A stretch of 43,980 nucleotides of DNA from assembly GCA_013286305.1 (NCBI GenBank), contig JABDFW010000019.1, positions 1 to 43,980 of the forward strand, written 5' to 3'. Source of the stretch: Bacteroidota bacterium (GTDB lineage: Bacteria > Bacteroidota > Bacteroidia > Chitinophagales > Chitinophagaceae). Within the stretch, counting starts at the first letter, position 1. Each line of letters opens with the position of its first letter. Of this stretch, positions 30,908-40,261 are shown in pieces. Below the pieces are notes generated by a model. It was not told the origin of the DNA, searched no databases, and worked only from the letters and a program-made list of their open reading frames with translations. The translations under genes and the position numbers were made by a program.

Positions 30908-32029
30908 TTAATTAACCGGCACCATTTTAAGGCATACTGGGTTAGGAACTGAAATGGTTACATGTGTATCGTCAAGCAAGCCGTAATTTTTGTTTATCAC
31001 AAATATTTGAATATTGTCGCTGTCCCTGTTGGCAACAAGCAAAAAATGCCCGGTAGGGTCAATCATAAAGTTACGGGGATGAATGCCCACTGCAGTATGC
31101 GCTACATCAACCAAAGTGCCGTCGCTGTTAATTTTATACACAACTATCTCATTAGAAGTAACACGGTTTGACGTATAGAGAAATTTACCATTGGGTGTGA
31201 TATCAATTTCAGCGCTGCCTTTATCATCTTTTGTTTTGGTGATATCTGATGCAATGGTTTGTATTTGCGTTAACTGGCCATTATTATACTGGTACGCTAT
31301 AACGTTGCCGGATAACTCACTAATAAGGTATGCGTATTTTTTATCGGGGCTAAAAACAATATGCCTTGGGCCGCTGCCATCCGGTATTTCGTAATAAGGC
31401 GGTGTCATATCCGTTAATGGCGTGGCATCCGATGCTTTAAAATTATAATGGTACAGGCGGTCGTTCCCAAGGTCGGCGGCAAATAAATATTTTTCATCGG
31501 GTGAAAAAACCGTGCAATGTACATGGGGCATTTCCTGCCTCTTAACATTGGTACCATACCCGTCATGTGCTATCAATTGAGCGTAAGGCTGAAGCGAGCC
31601 ATCAGGGTTTGTTTTCAATACACTTAAATTACCACCGTTATAATTGGCTACCACCACATTTTTGCCAGCAGAATCAACTGCTACGTAACAGGGGTCATCG
31701 CCGCCGCTGGGCTGCTTATTCAGAAAAGTCAATACTCCTTTCTTTTTGTCCAGCGAAAATGCACTTACCTGTCCTGGTTTATCGCCATGCGTTTCGTTTA
31801 CAGCATATACAAACTTTTGGTCTTTTGAAATAGCCAGGAATGACGGGTCATCTGCTTTAGCAGTACCCATTAATGTAGCCTCGTTCCTGTTAGGGTTATA
31901 CTTATATACATAAATGCCTTCGCTTTTACCGTTGTCGGTGTAGGTGCCCACCAGCAAATAAAAAATAGGGTTTTGAGCCTGCACAAAGGAAAAGGATAAA
32001 AGCAACAATGCCACCAATATTTTTTTCAT
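30908..32029 (-). CDS. Secreted lactonase, YbhE-type (6-phosphogluconolactonase family) beta-propeller
   Basis: The 373-residue protein has a signal peptide (MKKILVALLLLSFSFVQAQ) followed by a seven-bladed propeller of the lactonase family PF10282: FYLLVGTYTDNGKSEGIYVY, PSFLAISKDQKFVYAVNE, PCYVAVDSAGKNVVVANYNG, MPHVHCTVFSPDEKYLFAAD, GPRHIVFSPDKKYAYLISEL, EIDITPNGKFLYTSNR and HPRNFMIDPTGHFLLVANRD. Cytoplasmic relatives hydrolyse 6-phosphogluconolactone in the pentose phosphate pathway. The signal peptide here points to the periplasm, so the physiological substrate is probably a different sugar lactone. It is flanked by minus-strand genes with its own terminator. Confidence 0.88.
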   Translation of the reverse strand: MKKILVALLLLSFSFVQAQNPIFYLLVGTYTDNGKSEGIYVYKYNPNRNEATLMGTAKADDPSFLAISKDQKFVYAVNETHGDKPGQVSAFSLDKKKGVLTFLNKQPSGGDDPCYVAVDSAGKNVVVANYNGGNLSVLKTNPDGSLQPYAQLIAHDGYGTNVKRQEMPHVHCTVFSPDEKYLFAADLGNDRLYHYNFKASDATPLTDMTPPYYEIPDGSGPRHIVFSPDKKYAYLISELSGNVIAYQYNNGQLTQIQTIASDITKTKDDKGSAEIDITPNGKFLYTSNRVTSNEIVVYKINSDGTLVDVAHTAVGIHPRNFMIDPTGHFLLVANRDSDNIQIFVINKNYGLLDDTHVTISVPNPVCLKMVPVN

Positions 32030-32124
32030 GGAGTATATTTTTTAAAAGAATTCTCTAAGATATACGATTCTTATTTAGATTTTATTATACGGTCATAATT
32101 ATTAACACACAAAACACAGCAGCA

Positions 32125-32140
32125 CCCCGCCGCGGCGGGG
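32125..32140. repeat. Perfect GC-only palindrome ccccgccgcggcgggg
   Basis: This 16-base exact palindrome lies between the M36 peptidase stop (32175) and the lactonase start (32029). It could be part of a terminator of the M36 gene, but no T run follows it on the minus strand, so the role is open. Confidence 0.45.
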
Positions 32141-32174
32141 CGTTGTTGTATTTAATTTAGCTATCATTATTATT

Positions 32175-35100
32175 TTATTGTATCACCAACTTATTTTTTG
32201 ATGATATCCCCTCCCCTTCTATTCTTATATAATAAACCCCGGCAGCAAGGTTAGGCAAATTCAATTGCATGTACTGGCCCGTCATATCATAGGCTTGTAA
32301 TTGCTGGCCTGAATTGCTTACAAGATAAATTTTAACCGGCTTTGTATTACCATTTATAGTCACGGATATTTTATCTTTTGCCGGGTTTGGCGATATGGTG
32401 ATCGCTCCGTTTGCATTATTAAAGTTAACAGACCGTATTTCCGAATACTCAAAATTACCGTCCTTATCAACCTGCTTCAGGCGATAATAATTCATGCCCT
32501 GTAATGGGGTTGCATCTGTAAATGTATAATCAACCGTAAAGGTGCTGTTGCCCGCTGCCTTTACCGACCCAATTTCATAAAAACTTGCCCCGTCTGCACT
32601 GCGTTCAATTACAAACTTAGCAGTATTTAATTCCTGCAGGGTCTTCCAGTTTAACAATGCAGTGTTTTTTTGTTTTGTAACTGTAAAATCTCCCCAGGTA
32701 ACAGGCAAAGTAGCATCTTTAATAAATGTAATTGCTTTAGAAAAACTTTGCAGGGTATCATGGCCGTTATATAGCTGGCCGTTGTTCAAAACTGCGGCTT
32801 TATCGGATATGGTTATATCATCAAGGTACCACCCGTCAACACCAACAAAGGCGTCTGAGGCAAAACGAAACCGCAACATTATTCTTTTACCGCTGAACGC
32901 GCTTAAGTCTGCGATCGTGTTAAGAAAAACCCCGTTACTGCTGCCTGTAAAAGCGCTGCGCCCCGAAATTATTGTTTGGTTACCAGGGTCAATACTGCCG
33001 TTATAGCCATTCTTCGTCATATATGGCCCAAGGTCTATCCAGGTTGTACCGCTGTCTGGGCTTATCTCTACAACACCGCCATCATATCCATCTTCCACAT
33101 CATAATAATGCCAGAAAGATAATGTACTTACCCCCTGCAGCAGATATGCGTTTTTTGTAACCAATGTTTTATTGGTTGCCAGGGTATCATCACTCGCGAA
33201 ATAAGAAAACGAACCTGTATGATTGCGTGTTGATACAACTTTCCATGTACTGCCTGATGTTGATTGGTTTGTCCATGTGGCTGTTGGCAAGCTGCTATTA
33301 TTAACGCTGTCAGCAAATACGTCACCCGGTGCAAAATAAGTACCGTCGTTTACTTTTACTTGTACCTGGAAATCCTGGCTTTGTGAAGCGGCCAGGTTTA
33401 TTCCGTCAAAAACTACCGTTCTGTTAGCGCTGTTGTACGAGCCCCCGCTTATATAAGTTACAGCAGAAGGCAAGGTATCAACAAGCCTGAAGTTGCTTAC
33501 CGCAGCGCACTGGCATAATGCTTTTATGGTATAGGTTAATACTTCACCCTGGGCTGCGCTGTCTTTATCAACACTTTTTACGATGGAAGCAGAAATTGCC
33601 GAGGTAAAATCTGCTACCTGGTCAGTATAATTATTTGAGCTCCCTTCTGATGCGTGAATCCCCATCCCCCTTCTTGCAAAAGCCTTCCAGATAGAGCAAC
33701 TGTATTTTCCACCATATAAAAGCGTATCAGCCTTTAATATGGCGTCCCTTCCGTCAATAAAGCCCGGGCTGCATGGCTGAAGTTTTAAACCCTCTATCAT
33801 TAATCTTAAAGCAACGGTATTACCCCCGGGTGCGGAAGCGTCAAATATGTTTTTATTAATAAGGCCATCCTGCTGTATAATGTCCCATGTCATATCCCAT
33901 AGAACAGTTGCCCATATCTCCCCGATATTATGCACCTCGCCCCCGGTTTTGGTAGCGAGCATGTCATACGTCCAGGGATCAACAGTCATATCAGTTGAAT
34001 AAGGGTAGTTTCTAATGCCGCCGCCTGTCGGTGGTTGGTCAATAGCATAGGTGCCAATCGGCCTTTTGTTAGGGCCATCAGTCAAACTTGCATTAGCCCA
34101 GTCGGTAGTTACCATTAGCGCGTCATAATCACTCCATCCCTCGCCCATTTGTTCTGCATTTTGCAAACAGGTTACGTTCGATGGGCCGCCTGTTAACCTG
34201 TTGGATATGCCATGCGTATATTCATGGCTTATAACACCGTCATCAAGATCACCGTCAAGATATTGAATTTTTAGCGTCATGTTCACGGTAGTGCCAGTCT
34301 TAAGATAATTATATATGGTATTACCATCGGCTAATGTTATCATCACCGCAGGTACAACTATAGTATTATCACTTCCACCCATAATGATCAACTCATTAGG
34401 GTTATCATCAACCATAATTACACCGATGGCTCCGGCAATCTGTGCATTCTTTATTTTAACGGTAAAATTGCAGTTGCCCCTGTAGATAAGGGCTATATTT
34501 CCCTTTAAAGCTGTTTGATTTGCAGCAGCATCACAGGCAGAATCATTTCCCACGGCATCCTGGTACAATACAACATTGCCTGTTATCGGCCCATTAGCTG
34601 CTAACGTGTTAGCTGCACTTAACTGGCCCTCTATGGCAGGTTTATATCCGAAAAACGCAGCCGGTGAATTAGCCAAACATATCTTATCTGTTGCATAATC
34701 GAAAAGGTACATTTGCATTCTCGGGTTTTGCCCGTCGGGAGGGGTTGCAAAATTAGCATTATCAAATCCCGCCCCATCCTGTGCTTCAGCCAGAACATAG
34801 TCGCCACTAACTCCGCCTCTGCCTATATTGTCTGCCTGGAAATTACCGGCCACTTCGTCAAACCCGTATTGATAGGATAGGTCGTGCATAATATCGTTCC
34901 AGTAAAAAAGATTGGTTATCGCAAGCCCAAGGTTTGCAGAATCAGCAGGTTCGCCATAGGGGCTAAAAGTGTAATCAAAGGTGAGGTCTGGTAAAGGGGT
35001 GCTCGAGTTACCCGATTTCCCAAATGTACCATGGGTGGCATTTTGATCTTCATACGCATATACATTATTGCCCCTGGTAATCGCATACGATGTAGTTCCG

Positions 35101-36005
35101 TCATCATTCCACTTTAATGTCCCGGACGGGCTGCCTGCTGGTGCTAGCAACCATGGGTTTGTAACCAATGTAGGTGTGCCGCCGGGAAAAGAAGGCGCTT
35201 CAACCGGAAAAGGCACTACCCTGTATTTAGCTGAGTTAACAACTTCGGGACCTTTTAATAACCCTGCTCCCGCGGCGCCGGCATCGCCATTATCATAATG
35301 CTTTACTTCATAACAGTCTGCCGTGTGCTGGTGGATGGGCGTTTTCCAGTTACATTTAACCGTGAGGTTGTCCTTATTTATAATGGAACCGTCACTTGCA
35401 TCAACCCTTATAAGCCAATGGTCGGGCGACTTAACAGGTTGTATTTGCACCTGCCAGCTAAGTTTTACCCTTTGGCCGTTTTCAACAGGCATCCACAATA
35501 ATTTTACTTTTATATTTTGGCTTGATATCCCCAGGTCGCTGAATTCCGCTTCAGTTGCTCCTTCTGTAAAATTCAGCGGTTTTAAAGCTCCGGCTATGGT
35601 AAGGTTTAAATGTGCGGCTGCAGCATTAACCGCATTTTCAGGCCTTAGGTACGGCACGCCCTCAACATTATTTACCCTTAGCTGCATTTTTGACACCCGC
35701 ATCCCTGCTACAGATACCAGCTTATCATTTTTAAATGCAAGCACCTTTATGGCATTATAAACGTCAATGCCTTTATAGGTTTGCTGCAAATAAACCAACA
35801 GGGTACCCGACTGCTTATTGTAATACGCGTCGGATATGCGGGTGTTTACCCTGTCAACTGATGACAGCCTTATGGCTGACGAATTATTTTCGATAAGAGT
35901 CGCGATGTGCTTTACATCGACTGCGTTTTGAGCCCTTGTTTTTTGAGAGGATAAAAGAACAAAAAATAGGCAAGCAACGGTTAAGCAGTAAAATTTTTGG
36001 TACAT
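32175..36005 (-). CDS. M36 (fungalysin-type) zinc metallopeptidase with PA insert and T9SS tail
   Basis: The 1276 residues comprise a signal peptide (ending TRAQ), an FTP inhibitory propeptide domain (about 35-200, SVDRVNTRISDAYYNKQSG) and an M36 catalytic domain. The zinc site is HEYTH (His594, Glu595, His598) with the third ligand Glu622 in QMGEGWSD. A protease-associated (PA) domain is inserted before the active site (about 490-570, IALIYRGNCNFTVKIKNAQI). After the catalytic part come a DUF11-like domain (about 800-885), a jelly-roll/MAM-like domain (about 905-1085, LSFWHYYDVEDGYDGGVVEI, GWYLDDITISD), a fibronectin-like segment and a T9SS type A tail (about 1200-1276, ISPNPAKDKISVTI). It is a secreted or surface protease probably activated by propeptide removal. 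Single gene on the minus strand. Confidence 0.92.
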   Translation of the reverse strand: MYQKFYCLTVACLFFVLLSSQKTRAQNAVDVKHIATLIENNSSAIRLSSVDRVNTRISDAYYNKQSGTLLVYLQQTYKGIDVYNAIKVLAFKNDKLVSVAGMRVSKMQLRVNNVEGVPYLRPENAVNAAAAHLNLTIAGALKPLNFTEGATEAEFSDLGISSQNIKVKLLWMPVENGQRVKLSWQVQIQPVKSPDHWLIRVDASDGSIINKDNLTVKCNWKTPIHQHTADCYEVKHYDNGDAGAAGAGLLKGPEVVNSAKYRVVPFPVEAPSFPGGTPTLVTNPWLLAPAGSPSGTLKWNDDGTTSYAITRGNNVYAYEDQNATHGTFGKSGNSSTPLPDLTFDYTFSPYGEPADSANLGLAITNLFYWNDIMHDLSYQYGFDEVAGNFQADNIGRGGVSGDYVLAEAQDGAGFDNANFATPPDGQNPRMQMYLFDYATDKICLANSPAAFFGYKPAIEGQLSAANTLAANGPITGNVVLYQDAVGNDSACDAAANQTALKGNIALIYRGNCNFTVKIKNAQIAGAIGVIMVDDNPNELIIMGGSDNTIVVPAVMITLADGNTIYNYLKTGTTVNMTLKIQYLDGDLDDGVISHEYTHGISNRLTGGPSNVTCLQNAEQMGEGWSDYDALMVTTDWANASLTDGPNKRPIGTYAIDQPPTGGGIRNYPYSTDMTVDPWTYDMLATKTGGEVHNIGEIWATVLWDMTWDIIQQDGLINKNIFDASAPGGNTVALRLMIEGLKLQPCSPGFIDGRDAILKADTLLYGGKYSCSIWKAFARRGMGIHASEGSSNNYTDQVADFTSAISASIVKSVDKDSAAQGEVLTYTIKALCQCAAVSNFRLVDTLPSAVTYISGGSYNSANRTVVFDGINLAASQSQDFQVQVKVNDGTYFAPGDVFADSVNNSSLPTATWTNQSTSGSTWKVVSTRNHTGSFSYFASDDTLATNKTLVTKNAYLLQGVSTLSFWHYYDVEDGYDGGVVEISPDSGTTWIDLGPYMTKNGYNGSIDPGNQTIISGRSAFTGSSNGVFLNTIADLSAFSGKRIMLRFRFASDAFVGVDGWYLDDITISDKAAVLNNGQLYNGHDTLQSFSKAITFIKDATLPVTWGDFTVTKQKNTALLNWKTLQELNTAKFVIERSADGASFYEIGSVKAAGNSTFTVDYTFTDATPLQGMNYYRLKQVDKDGNFEYSEIRSVNFNNANGAITISPNPAKDKISVTINGNTKPVKIYLVSNSGQQLQAYDMTGQYMQLNLPNLAAGVYYIRIEGEGISSKNKLVIQ

Positions 36006-36133
36006 ACAATTTTTTTATAAAGTCTTTCTCACAAGTAAATTTAGAGAATAACTGTTACTAAAAAAAGAAGATTATTTATTTTAAGCCGGCGTATTGTTAG
36101 ACTAAGCAATAATATAGGCGAACGGAAGAAAAA

Positions 36134-36565
36134 CTACCATAAAGGCATTGTTTGCAGGGCGCTGAGGGCGCCATCTTCCCTTTTAAATATATGAGCATAT
36201 ACGCCATTGGTTATGGCAAGGTATGGCACAGGCAAACTCATATTATAAGTAAGTACCTGGCGTAAAACAATTTCGTCAAGCGCAACATTCATTTCTTTAC
36301 ATTCAACGATCATCCAGGGCTTTTGGGACTGGTAAATAACAATATCGCAGCGCTTTTTTATATCCTCTAATAATATTTCCTTTTCCACCGCCATTAACGC
36401 TGAAGGGTAATTATGCTTTTTTATAAGGTATTGAATAAAATTTTGCCTTACCCATTCTTCCGGCGTAAGGCGTACCCATTTTCTGCGCACATCGTCCCAT
36501 ATCACTTCTTTATTAATTTCCCCTTTTATTTTAAATGGATGATCCGGGTATTCTATTTTCACCAT
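36134..36565 (-). CDS. Stand-alone HsdR N-terminal-domain protein (PD-(D/E)XK nuclease-like)
   Basis: Of 143 residues, the core matches the type I restriction enzyme R-protein N-terminal domain HSDR_N_2 (PF13588): EWVRQNFIQYLIKKHNYP, then the nuclease motif CDIVIYQSQKPWMIVECKEM with the Asp and the Glu-x-Lys (ECK) in place, then QVLTYNMSLPVPYLAITNG. ATG at 36565 is preferred to the TTG at 36571. Similar single-domain proteins are common in Bacteroidota, usually far from restriction systems; no methylase or helicase lies here. Its role is unknown; DNA cleavage or repair would be a guess. It is divergent from the AMP nucleosidase gene, with starts 54 bp apart. Confidence 0.8.
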   Translation of the reverse strand: MVKIEYPDHPFKIKGEINKEVIWDDVRRKWVRLTPEEWVRQNFIQYLIKKHNYPSALMAVEKEILLEDIKKRCDIVIYQSQKPWMIVECKEMNVALDEIVLRQVLTYNMSLPVPYLAITNGVYAHIFKREDGALSALQTMPLW

Positions 36566-36619
36566 ATACAAATGTAATAACCCACACCGTCTTTTAGTAT
36601 ATTTACCCTATTTATCTGC

Positions 36620-37390
36620 ATGAAAACAAAAGATGAAATTGTAAATAACTGGCTTCCGCGATATACCGGTGAAGAATTAAAAAATTTCGGAAGTTATATT
36701 TTGCTTACCAACTTCAGCAACTATATTGAAATGTTTGCTGAATGGAATAAGGTGAGTGTAGTTGGCAGGGATAAGCCTTTTCAATGCGCCACTGCAAATG
36801 GAATAACCATTATAAATTTTGGCATGGGCAGCCCGGGCGCTGCAACGGTGATGGACCTTCTCTCAGCCATCAAACCAAAAGCTGTTTTATTTTTAGGTAA
36901 GTGTGGAGGATTGAAAAAAAGGAATAAAATAGGCGATCTTTTATTACCCATCGCAGCAATAAGAGGAGAAGGCACATCGGATGATTATTTTCCTTCTGAA
37001 GTACCTGCACTGCCTGCGTTCGCCCTGCAGAAAGCCATATCAACCACCATTCGCGAATATAAAGTGGATTACTGGACAGGTACTGTTTATACAACCAACA
37101 GGAGGGTTTGGGAACATGACGATGTATTTAAAGCTTATCTTGAAAAAATACGCGCTTATGCTATTGATATGGAAACGGCCACTATTTTTATGGTGGGTTT
37201 TTACAATAAAATCCCTACCGGGGCCTTGCTGCTGATAAGTGACCAGCCCATGGTACCGGAGGGTGTAAAAACAAGTGAAAGCGATAAAACAGTAACTGCC
37301 CAATATGTTCAGCGTCATTTAAAAATTGGTATTGATTCGTTAAACCAGCTTATCAATAACGGTTTAACGGTGAGGCATCTTAGATTTTAA
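36620..37390 (+). CDS. amn: AMP nucleosidase
   Basis: The 256-residue protein is of the nucleoside phosphorylase fold (PNP_UDP family) in the short form typical of Bacteroidota, about 258 residues. It would cleave AMP to adenine and ribose 5-phosphate. Visible motifs: ITIINFGMGSPGAATVMDLL and AVLFLGKCGGLKKRNKIGDL (phosphate/ribose region), AIDMETATIF with Glu185 at the ribose-binding site, and LLISDQPM with Asp208 at the base-binding/catalytic position. A shared 54-bp intergenic stretch separates it from the divergent HsdR_N gene. The fused ABC ATPase gene starts 8 bp after its stop, so the two are likely one operon. Confidence 0.9.
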   Translation: MKTKDEIVNNWLPRYTGEELKNFGSYILLTNFSNYIEMFAEWNKVSVVGRDKPFQCATANGITIINFGMGSPGAATVMDLLSAIKPKAVLFLGKCGGLKKRNKIGDLLLPIAAIRGEGTSDDYFPSEVPALPAFALQKAISTTIREYKVDYWTGTVYTTNRRVWEHDDVFKAYLEKIRAYAIDMETATIFMVGFYNKIPTGALLLISDQPMVPEGVKTSESDKTVTAQYVQRHLKIGIDSLNQLINNGLTVRHLRF

Positions 37391-37398
37391 TTTTCTGC

Positions 37399-39123
37399 AT
37401 GCAAAGCCTTCTTAAAATAGAGAAACTTTCGGTTGATTTTATAAATAACGGTGTTACCACGCATGCGCTGCACAATATTTTTTTAGAAGTTGCAAAAGGA
37501 GAGATTGTTGCAATTGTTGGAGAATCAGGGTCTGGAAAATCTGTTACCTCGCTGGCTATCCTGCAATTATTACAGGCGCCTCCGGCAATATACAAAAGCG
37601 GAAAGATATTTTTTAATGACGGAGAGAATAATATTGACCTTTTACAATATTCTGCTAAACAAATGGAAGCTATTCGCGGCAACCATATTGCCATGATATT
37701 CCAGGAACCGATGACCTCTTTAAACCCTGTAAAAACTTGTGGCAGCCAGGTAGCCGAAGCTATTATGCTTCACAAAAAAATGACGGAAGAACAAGCTAAG
37801 CAGCTAACGCTTGCATTATTTGAGGAAGTAAAACTTTCTAACCCTTCCGGCCTGTTTAAAAGATACCCCCACCAATTAAGCGGCGGCCAAAAGCAACGGG
37901 TAATGATCGCTATTGCAATGAGTTGCAAACCAAGCCTGCTTATTTGTGATGAACCAACAACCGCATTGGATGTAACCGTGCAAAAAAATATACTTCAGCT
38001 GATAAAATCGTTACAGCAGCAAAACAATATGGGTGTTATTTTTATTTCGCACGATTTTGGTGTTGTTGCCGAAATAGCCGGCAGGATAGCGGTAATGTAT
38101 AAAGGAGAAATTGTTGAAGAAGGTGTTTGTAATGATATTATCAGGCATCCCAAACATCCCTACACAAAAGCATTGCTTGCCTGCAGGCCGGCCCTTCACA
38201 CAAAAAATGAGCGCCTGCCGGTAGTAAGTGATTTTTTTGATAAAAGAGGTGAGCCAGTGAATATTTACCCTGCAGTTGAGAATACAAAATTTAATAACGT
38301 TCCAAATCCCCGCATTCCTGAATATTCCCCGCCTGCTCTTGAAGTAAAAAACCTGAAAGTATTTTACCCGTTGAAAAAAACATTTCTTGGCAAAACAATT
38401 TCTTATACAAAAGCAGTGGACGGCGTAAGCTTTAAAGTGTATAAAGGCGAAACAGTTGGGTTGGTGGGAGAATCGGGTTGCGGCAAAAGTACCCTTGGCA
38501 GGTCGGTTTTAGGTTTGATAAAACCTACAGGCGGCAGCATTTTATTTAACGGCAATGATATATCAAAACTTGAAGGCAATGCCTGGAAAACTTTAAGAAA
38601 AGAAATGCAAATGATCTTCCAGGATCCCTATTCATCGCTCAACCCGCGTAAAACCATTGGCGCCGCTATTGCAGAGCCTTTAAAAGTGCACCGTCTTTAC
38701 AAGACCGAAAAGCAACGTAAAGAAAGGGTTATTTCACTGCTTGAAAAAACAGGCCTTAATGCGGGGTACTATAACCGTTACCCGCACGAATTTAGCGGCG
38801 GCCAGCGGCAGAGAATAGTTATCGCGCGGGCATTGGCGCTTGAGCCTTCTTTTATTGTGTGCGACGAAAGTGTTTCTGCACTTGATGTAAGCGTGCAGGC
38901 CCAGGTACTGAACTTACTGAATGACCTTAAAAAAGAGTTTGCTTTTACCGCCATTTTTATATCGCACGACCTTTCCGTAATAAGATATATGAGCGACCGT
39001 ATTCTTGTGATGAACAAAGGAATAATAGAAGAAACCGGTGATGCAGAGCAGGTCTATAACCATCCGCAATCGGCCTATACAAAACAACTTATTGCATCTA
39101 TGCCAAAAACGGTGATTGGGTAA
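37399..39123 (+). CDS. Fused oligopeptide-type ABC transporter ATPase (two ATP-binding domains)
   Basis: The 574 residues form two ABC domains joined head to tail, as DppD-DppF or GsiA. First half: Walker A GESGSGKS (41-48), signature LSGGQKQRV, Walker B LLICDEPTTALD, H-loop ISHDF. Second half: Walker A GESGCGKS (357-364), signature FSGGQRQRI, Walker B FIVCDESVSALD (Ser where Pro is usual) and ISHDL. The oligopeptide-specific C-terminal extension (HPYTKALLACRPAL, QSAYTKQLIASMP) follows each half. It powers uptake or export of peptides or related solutes; no permease or binding protein is nearby. The 8-bp gap to the AMP nucleosidase gene implies cotranscription. Confidence 0.92.
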   Translation: MQSLLKIEKLSVDFINNGVTTHALHNIFLEVAKGEIVAIVGESGSGKSVTSLAILQLLQAPPAIYKSGKIFFNDGENNIDLLQYSAKQMEAIRGNHIAMIFQEPMTSLNPVKTCGSQVAEAIMLHKKMTEEQAKQLTLALFEEVKLSNPSGLFKRYPHQLSGGQKQRVMIAIAMSCKPSLLICDEPTTALDVTVQKNILQLIKSLQQQNNMGVIFISHDFGVVAEIAGRIAVMYKGEIVEEGVCNDIIRHPKHPYTKALLACRPALHTKNERLPVVSDFFDKRGEPVNIYPAVENTKFNNVPNPRIPEYSPPALEVKNLKVFYPLKKTFLGKTISYTKAVDGVSFKVYKGETVGLVGESGCGKSTLGRSVLGLIKPTGGSILFNGNDISKLEGNAWKTLRKEMQMIFQDPYSSLNPRKTIGAAIAEPLKVHRLYKTEKQRKERVISLLEKTGLNAGYYNRYPHEFSGGQRQRIVIARALALEPSFIVCDESVSALDVSVQAQVLNLLNDLKKEFAFTAIFISHDLSVIRYMSDRILVMNKGIIEETGDAEQVYNHPQSAYTKQLIASMPKTVIG

Positions 39124-39255
39124 TTAGGCTCCGCTTCACCTAATCCTCCTTAATTTAATTTCGCCAAAAAAATAAACTGCTGTATTTTTATTCGTTAGCT
39201 GAACTTACCGCAACATTGCTATAGGGCCATTATTAACCTCTCCAAAAAAATACAC

Positions 39256-40137
39256 ATGAAACCAATAATTAAATTATGCGTTGCCATCGCATTCGCAGGC
39301 TTTCTTTTATGCAGAACTGCTGTTAAAGCGCAGCAACTACACAGCCGCTGGGATGAACTAACTGCGTCAGACTGGCCAAAAGCATTGGCAATGTCTGATT
39401 CTACCTGCATCCTGCCTATTGGCATACTTGAAAAACATGGGCCTCATGCGCCAATAGGCGCAGACCTTATCCAGGTTCGCGAGTGGGCGGCAAGGGCGAC
39501 AAAACAGGAATATGCCGTGGTGTTCCCGGATTATTTTTACGGACAGATAAACGAAGCAAGACACCAGCCGGGAACTTTTGCACTGCCTGAAAGAATTACA
39601 TGGGATTTGCTTGAAGCAACCTGTGATGAAATTGGCAGAAATGGATTTAAAAGAATACTTATCATTAACGGACATGGCGGCAACCCCCAGTTGATACGTT
39701 ACTTTATACAAACAAGGCTTGAAAAGCAAAGAAATTATGCCGTGTATTTTTTTGAGCCGAATTCAGATTCCGCCTACAGGAAACAACTTGATGCACTTCA
39801 CAAGTCCGATGCAGCCAACGACCAGCATGCGGGTGAAAGGGAAACATCCACTCTTTTATACCTGCGGCCAGACCTGGTGGAAATGGACAGTGCTTCCAAC
39901 GAATCAGGGGCTAACCAAAACCGCCTGAATATTCCGAATGTGTATACTGCTATATGGTGGTATGCAGATTTTCCCAACCACTATGCCGGCGAGGGAGGGA
40001 AAGCAACCCGCGAGTTGGGAAAGCTGGTTACTGAACATTTTATAGGGCAACTTGTTACTGCATTGAAAGCTGTGAAAGCTGATATGAAGGCACTTGCACT
40101 TCAGAAAGAATTTTTTGACCGCGTAAAAAAGGATTAA
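39256..40137 (+). CDS. Secreted creatininase-family amidohydrolase
   Basis: The 293-residue protein has a signal peptide (MKPIIKLCVAIAFAGFLLCR to TAVKAQ) and a creatininase fold (PF02633). Metal and catalytic residues are present: Glu59 and His61 in LPIGILEKHGPHAPIGAD, Asp70 of the same segment, His140 in INGHGGNPQ, and His191 and Glu194 in QHAGERETS. The family hydrolyses C-N bonds in cyclic or linear amides (creatinine, formamides in riboflavin and F420 biosynthesis) with a two-metal centre. Here the signal peptide puts it in the periplasm and its substrate is unknown. It stands alone between the ABC operon (132 bp) and the SBBP/PKD gene (124 bp). Confidence 0.88.
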   Translation: MKPIIKLCVAIAFAGFLLCRTAVKAQQLHSRWDELTASDWPKALAMSDSTCILPIGILEKHGPHAPIGADLIQVREWAARATKQEYAVVFPDYFYGQINEARHQPGTFALPERITWDLLEATCDEIGRNGFKRILIINGHGGNPQLIRYFIQTRLEKQRNYAVYFFEPNSDSAYRKQLDALHKSDAANDQHAGERETSTLLYLRPDLVEMDSASNESGANQNRLNIPNVYTAIWWYADFPNHYAGEGGKATRELGKLVTEHFIGQLVTALKAVKADMKALALQKEFFDRVKKD

Positions 40138-40261
40138 GCTATTGAAAAATATGTTTTAAAAATTCCCCTTTTCGCAAAATGGAAAATTGTATTTAACCGT
40201 TCTTATAACAACAAATAATATCACTTTACCGTTTTATTCGTAACTTATCAAAAAAATCAGC

